DNA of 7,654 nt from a bacterium (GTDB lineage Bacteria; Chloroflexota; Dormibacteria; Aeolococcales; Bog-877): NCBI GenBank assembly GCA_021798435.1, contig JAJZGN010000094.1, positions 1-7,654 on the forward strand, read 5' to 3'. Below are positions 6,073 through 7,654 of this stretch, one piece after another. The number at the start of each line of letters is the position of its first letter. The stretch's first letter is position 1. Both the position numbers and the translations under genes were made by a program. The notes under the pieces were generated by a model, which was not told the DNA's origin, made no database searches, and saw only the letters and a program-made list of their open reading frames with translations.

Positions 6073-6560
6073 CCCCCGCCGAGGCCCGTCGGCAGCGCCA
6101 GGCCGCCATCCTGGAGCTCCTGCGGTCTCGCCCGGTCCACACCCAGGAGGAGCTGGCCGACGAACTTCACCGCCGGCGGATCGCCGCCGACCAGACGACG
6201 ATCAGCCGGGACCTGCGCCAGCTCGGGGTCCTGAGGTCGACGACCGGCTCCGAGCGGCGCTACCTCGCCCCCGCCGACCCCCAGGGGCGACTTTTGCAGC
6301 TCCTGGCCCTCCAGCTCCTGGAGATCGGCGTCGTCGGATCCATGGTCATCCTGCACACCCCGAGCGGAGCCGCCCAGGTGGTGGCGCTGGCCGTGGACTC
6401 CCTCCGGCTGCCTCAGGTGGCGGGCACGGTGGCCGGGGATGACACCATTTTCGTCCAGGCGCGCTCGGCCCGCGAGGCCAAGGTGGTGGTGGAGCGGCTG
6501 CGCCACGCCTGTCAGGAGAACGCCGTTCCGTCACCGGCGCAGCCGGCCAGAGGAGGATGA
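6069..6560 (+). CDS. argR: arginine repressor ArgR
   Basis: ArgR is the hexameric arginine-responsive DNA-binding repressor; here it should control its own operon through the ARG box in front of argC. In the 163 residues, the N-terminal winged helix-turn-helix covers about 5-68: THTQEEL-like HTQEELADEL (24-33) and the recognition segment DQTTISRDLRQLGV (41-54), equivalent to the family's QATVSRDL. The C-terminal oligomerisation and arginine-binding domain (about 73-150) has HTPSGAAQVVALAVD (96-110) and GTVAGDDTIFV (119-129), whose GDD is the signature of the arginine pocket. A short Pro/Ala-rich tail follows. The start is a TTG whose last two bases and the next A form the TGA stop of argD (TTGA, 4-nt overlap). 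No strong Shine-Dalgarno precedes it, so translation likely depends on ribosomes finishing argD, which would keep the repressor level low. Confidence 0.95.
   Translation: MTPAEARRQRQAAILELLRSRPVHTQEELADELHRRRIAADQTTISRDLRQLGVLRSTTGSERRYLAPADPQGRLLQLLALQLLEIGVVGSMVILHTPSGAAQVVALAVDSLRLPQVAGTVAGDDTIFVQARSAREAKVVVERLRHACQENAVPSPAQPARGG
6551..6556 (+). promoter_or_regulatory. ribosome-binding site of argG
   Basis: AGGAGG is a perfect Shine-Dalgarno core inside the last codons of argR, eight bases before the GTG at 6565. It fixes the argG start and is the strongest ribosome-binding site in the window. An ATG at 6557 directly after it is followed two codons later by a stop, so it is not the argG start. 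Confidence 0.8.
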
Positions 6561-6564
6561 GACT

Positions 6565-7654
6565 GTGACCACCGAACGGCCCCGCTGCGTCCTGGCGTTC
6601 TCCGGGGGCCTGGACACCACTGTGGCGGTGCACTGGCTGACCCACGAGAGGGGCTTCGAGGTCGTGACCCTCTCCGCGGATCTGGGGGAGACCGAGGACA
6701 CCGAGGCCCTGCAGCGCCGGGCCCTGGCCGCCGGCGCCGTGGCGGCGCATGTGGTGGACGCCAAAGAACTCCTGGTCTCCAACTTCATCTGGCCCACGCT
6801 TCAGGCGGGAGCGCTGTACCAGGGGGTTTATCCCCTGGCCACCGCCCTGGGGCGCCCGCTGATCGCCCGGCTCCTGGTCGAGGTGGCTCGGGAGGTGGGC
6901 GCCAGCGCCGTCGCCCATGGCTGCACCGCCAAGGGAAACGACCAGGTCCGCTTCGACGTGGCAGTGGGGGCGCTGGCCCCGGCGCTCCAGGTGGTGGCCC
7001 CCCTCCGAGAGTGGAGCATGGGGCGGAGCGAGGAGATCGCCTACGCCGCCAGCCACGGGCTGGAGGTGCGGGCGACAGCGGAGAGCCCCTACAGCATTGA
7101 CGCCAACCTATGGGGCCGCAGCGTGGAGACCGGGATCCTGGAGGACCCCTGGGTCTCTCCGCCGGAGTCCGCATACGAGTGGACCTCGGCCCCGGAGTCC
7201 GCTCCGCCCGAGGGGGCCGAGGTCGAGATCCACTTCGATGCGGGCGTCCCCACCCGCGTTAATGGCGAGGAGCTGTCCGGGGTTGAGCTCGTGGAGGCCC
7301 TCAACCGCTTGGCGGGCGCCCACGGGTTGGGCCGGATCGACCACGTCGAGGACCGGCTGGTGGGGATCAAGTCCCGGGAGATCTACGAGGCTCCGGCGGC
7401 GGTGGTGCTGGACCTGGCCCACCGGCAGCTGGAGGCGCTGACCCTGCCCCGGGACGTGCTGCGCTTCAAGCGGCTGGTGGCTGACGAGTGGGCCCAGCTG
7501 ACCTACGACGGCCTCTGGTTCTCCCACCTGCGGCAGAGCCTGGGTGCCTTCGTCGCCAGCACCCAGCCCCTGGTCACGGGCGAGGTGCGGCTGCGCCTCC
7601 GCCAGGGGGCGCTGACGCTCTTGGGCCGGAGCAGCCCCAGCTCCCTCTACCGGC
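6565..7654 (+). CDS. argG: argininosuccinate synthase (3' end missing)
   Basis: ArgG condenses citrulline and aspartate with ATP to argininosuccinate, the second-last step of arginine synthesis. The frame is open from the GTG at 6565 through the right edge (363 codons seen; about 400 expected, so some 40 are missing). Visible are the ATP pyrophosphatase P-loop LAFSGGLDTTVAV (10-22), VVTLSADLGE (33-42), YPLATALGRPLIA (89-101), HGCTAKGNDQVRFD (118-131), LREWSMGRSEEIAYA (147-161), YSIDANLWGRSVETGILEDPW (in 176-196) and EDRLVGIKSREIYEAPAA downstream. Small departures from the usual motifs are SGGLDTT instead of SGGLDTS, ADLGE instead of ADLGQ, and CTAKGND instead of CTGKGND; these are conservative and the enzyme looks functional. 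It has a strong ribosome-binding site and starts 4 nt after argR; argH is expected next. Confidence 0.95.
   Translation, partial: MTTERPRCVLAFSGGLDTTVAVHWLTHERGFEVVTLSADLGETEDTEALQRRALAAGAVAAHVVDAKELLVSNFIWPTLQAGALYQGVYPLATALGRPLIARLLVEVAREVGASAVAHGCTAKGNDQVRFDVAVGALAPALQVVAPLREWSMGRSEEIAYAASHGLEVRATAESPYSIDANLWGRSVETGILEDPWVSPPESAYEWTSAPESAPPEGAEVEIHFDAGVPTRVNGEELSGVELVEALNRLAGAHGLGRIDHVEDRLVGIKSREIYEAPAAVVLDLAHRQLEALTLPRDVLRFKRLVADEWAQLTYDGLWFSHLRQSLGAFVASTQPLVTGEVRLRLRQGALTLLGRSSPSSLYR

Larger units (their letters stand above)
1752..7654 (+). other. arginine biosynthesis operon argC-J-B-D-R-G (continues past window)
   Basis: Six same-strand genes lie head to tail with no gap longer than 4 nt: argC/argJ overlap by 4 or 10 nt, argJ/argB by 20 nt, argB and argD are 1 nt apart, argD/argR overlap by 4 nt, and argR and argG are 4 nt apart. 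No internal promoter or terminator is visible. One ARG box sits in front of argC, and the repressor gene is within the operon, which implies joint autoregulated transcription. The order matches the actinobacterial argCJBDFRGH cluster except that argF is absent; argH would be expected after argG, outside the window. Confidence 0.85.

Noticed and set aside
6557..6568. ATG directly after the AGGAGG before argG
   Set aside because: It leads to a three-codon frame (ATG AGA CTG TGA), and the spacing to AGGAGG is zero; GTG at 6565 is the real start.
7162..7202. Direct repeat CCGGAGTCCGC (7162-7172 and 7192-7202) within argG
   Set aside because: The two copies are 30 nt apart in frame and encode PESA in a loop where ArgG proteins normally have similar Pro/Glu-rich residues; coincidence of codon use rather than a functional repeat.

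Overview
This window is a stretch of GC-rich bacterial chromosome (roughly 70% G+C by eye). It is dominated by one tightly packed arginine-biosynthesis operon. GTG and TTG starts are common, genes overlap or lie 1-4 nt apart, and the gene order and ARG-box form resemble Actinobacteria. A deep-branching relative such as an actinobacterium, Chloroflexota or Dormibacterota member would fit. The sequence alone does not settle the phylum. There are no tRNA or rRNA genes, mobile elements, CRISPR arrays or integration scars.

Layout: (1) 1-807, plus strand: the 3' part of an EamA/DMT-type multispanning transporter cut by the left window edge. (2) 832-1686, minus strand: a two-part GNAT acetyltransferase (DUF4081-like N-terminal half plus a C-terminal acetyl-CoA domain), converging on the transporter with only 24 nt between the stops. 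(3) 1687-1751: a 65-nt AT-richer divergent control region. It contains a near-perfect 16-bp ARG box (TTGCATAAATATGCAA, 1726-1741) and -10-like elements for both directions, each placed so that transcripts may be leaderless. (4) 1752-7654, plus strand: argC, argJ, argB, argD, argR and argG (cut by the right edge).

Pathway: N-acetylglutamate is phosphorylated by ArgB, reduced by ArgC and transaminated by ArgD. ArgJ then moves the acetyl group from N-acetylornithine back to glutamate, giving ornithine and regenerating N-acetylglutamate. ArgG later condenses citrulline with aspartate. ArgR is encoded inside the operon and very probably binds the ARG box in front of argC, giving an autoregulatory loop. 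ArgB has the N-terminal helix and C-terminal signature of arginine-feedback-inhibited kinases, so control appears both transcriptional and allosteric.

Points that depart from the textbook picture: argF (ornithine carbamoyltransferase) is missing from its usual actinobacterial place between argD and argR; no dedicated N-acetylglutamate synthase is evident, although an uncharacterised GNAT shares the ARG-box intergenic region; argR starts with TTG; and the ArgC active-site segment reads LPGCFAT rather than the usual NPGCYPT. I see no convincing wholly new system. The most interesting part is the compact divergent control region and the possible link of the GNAT gene to arginine control.
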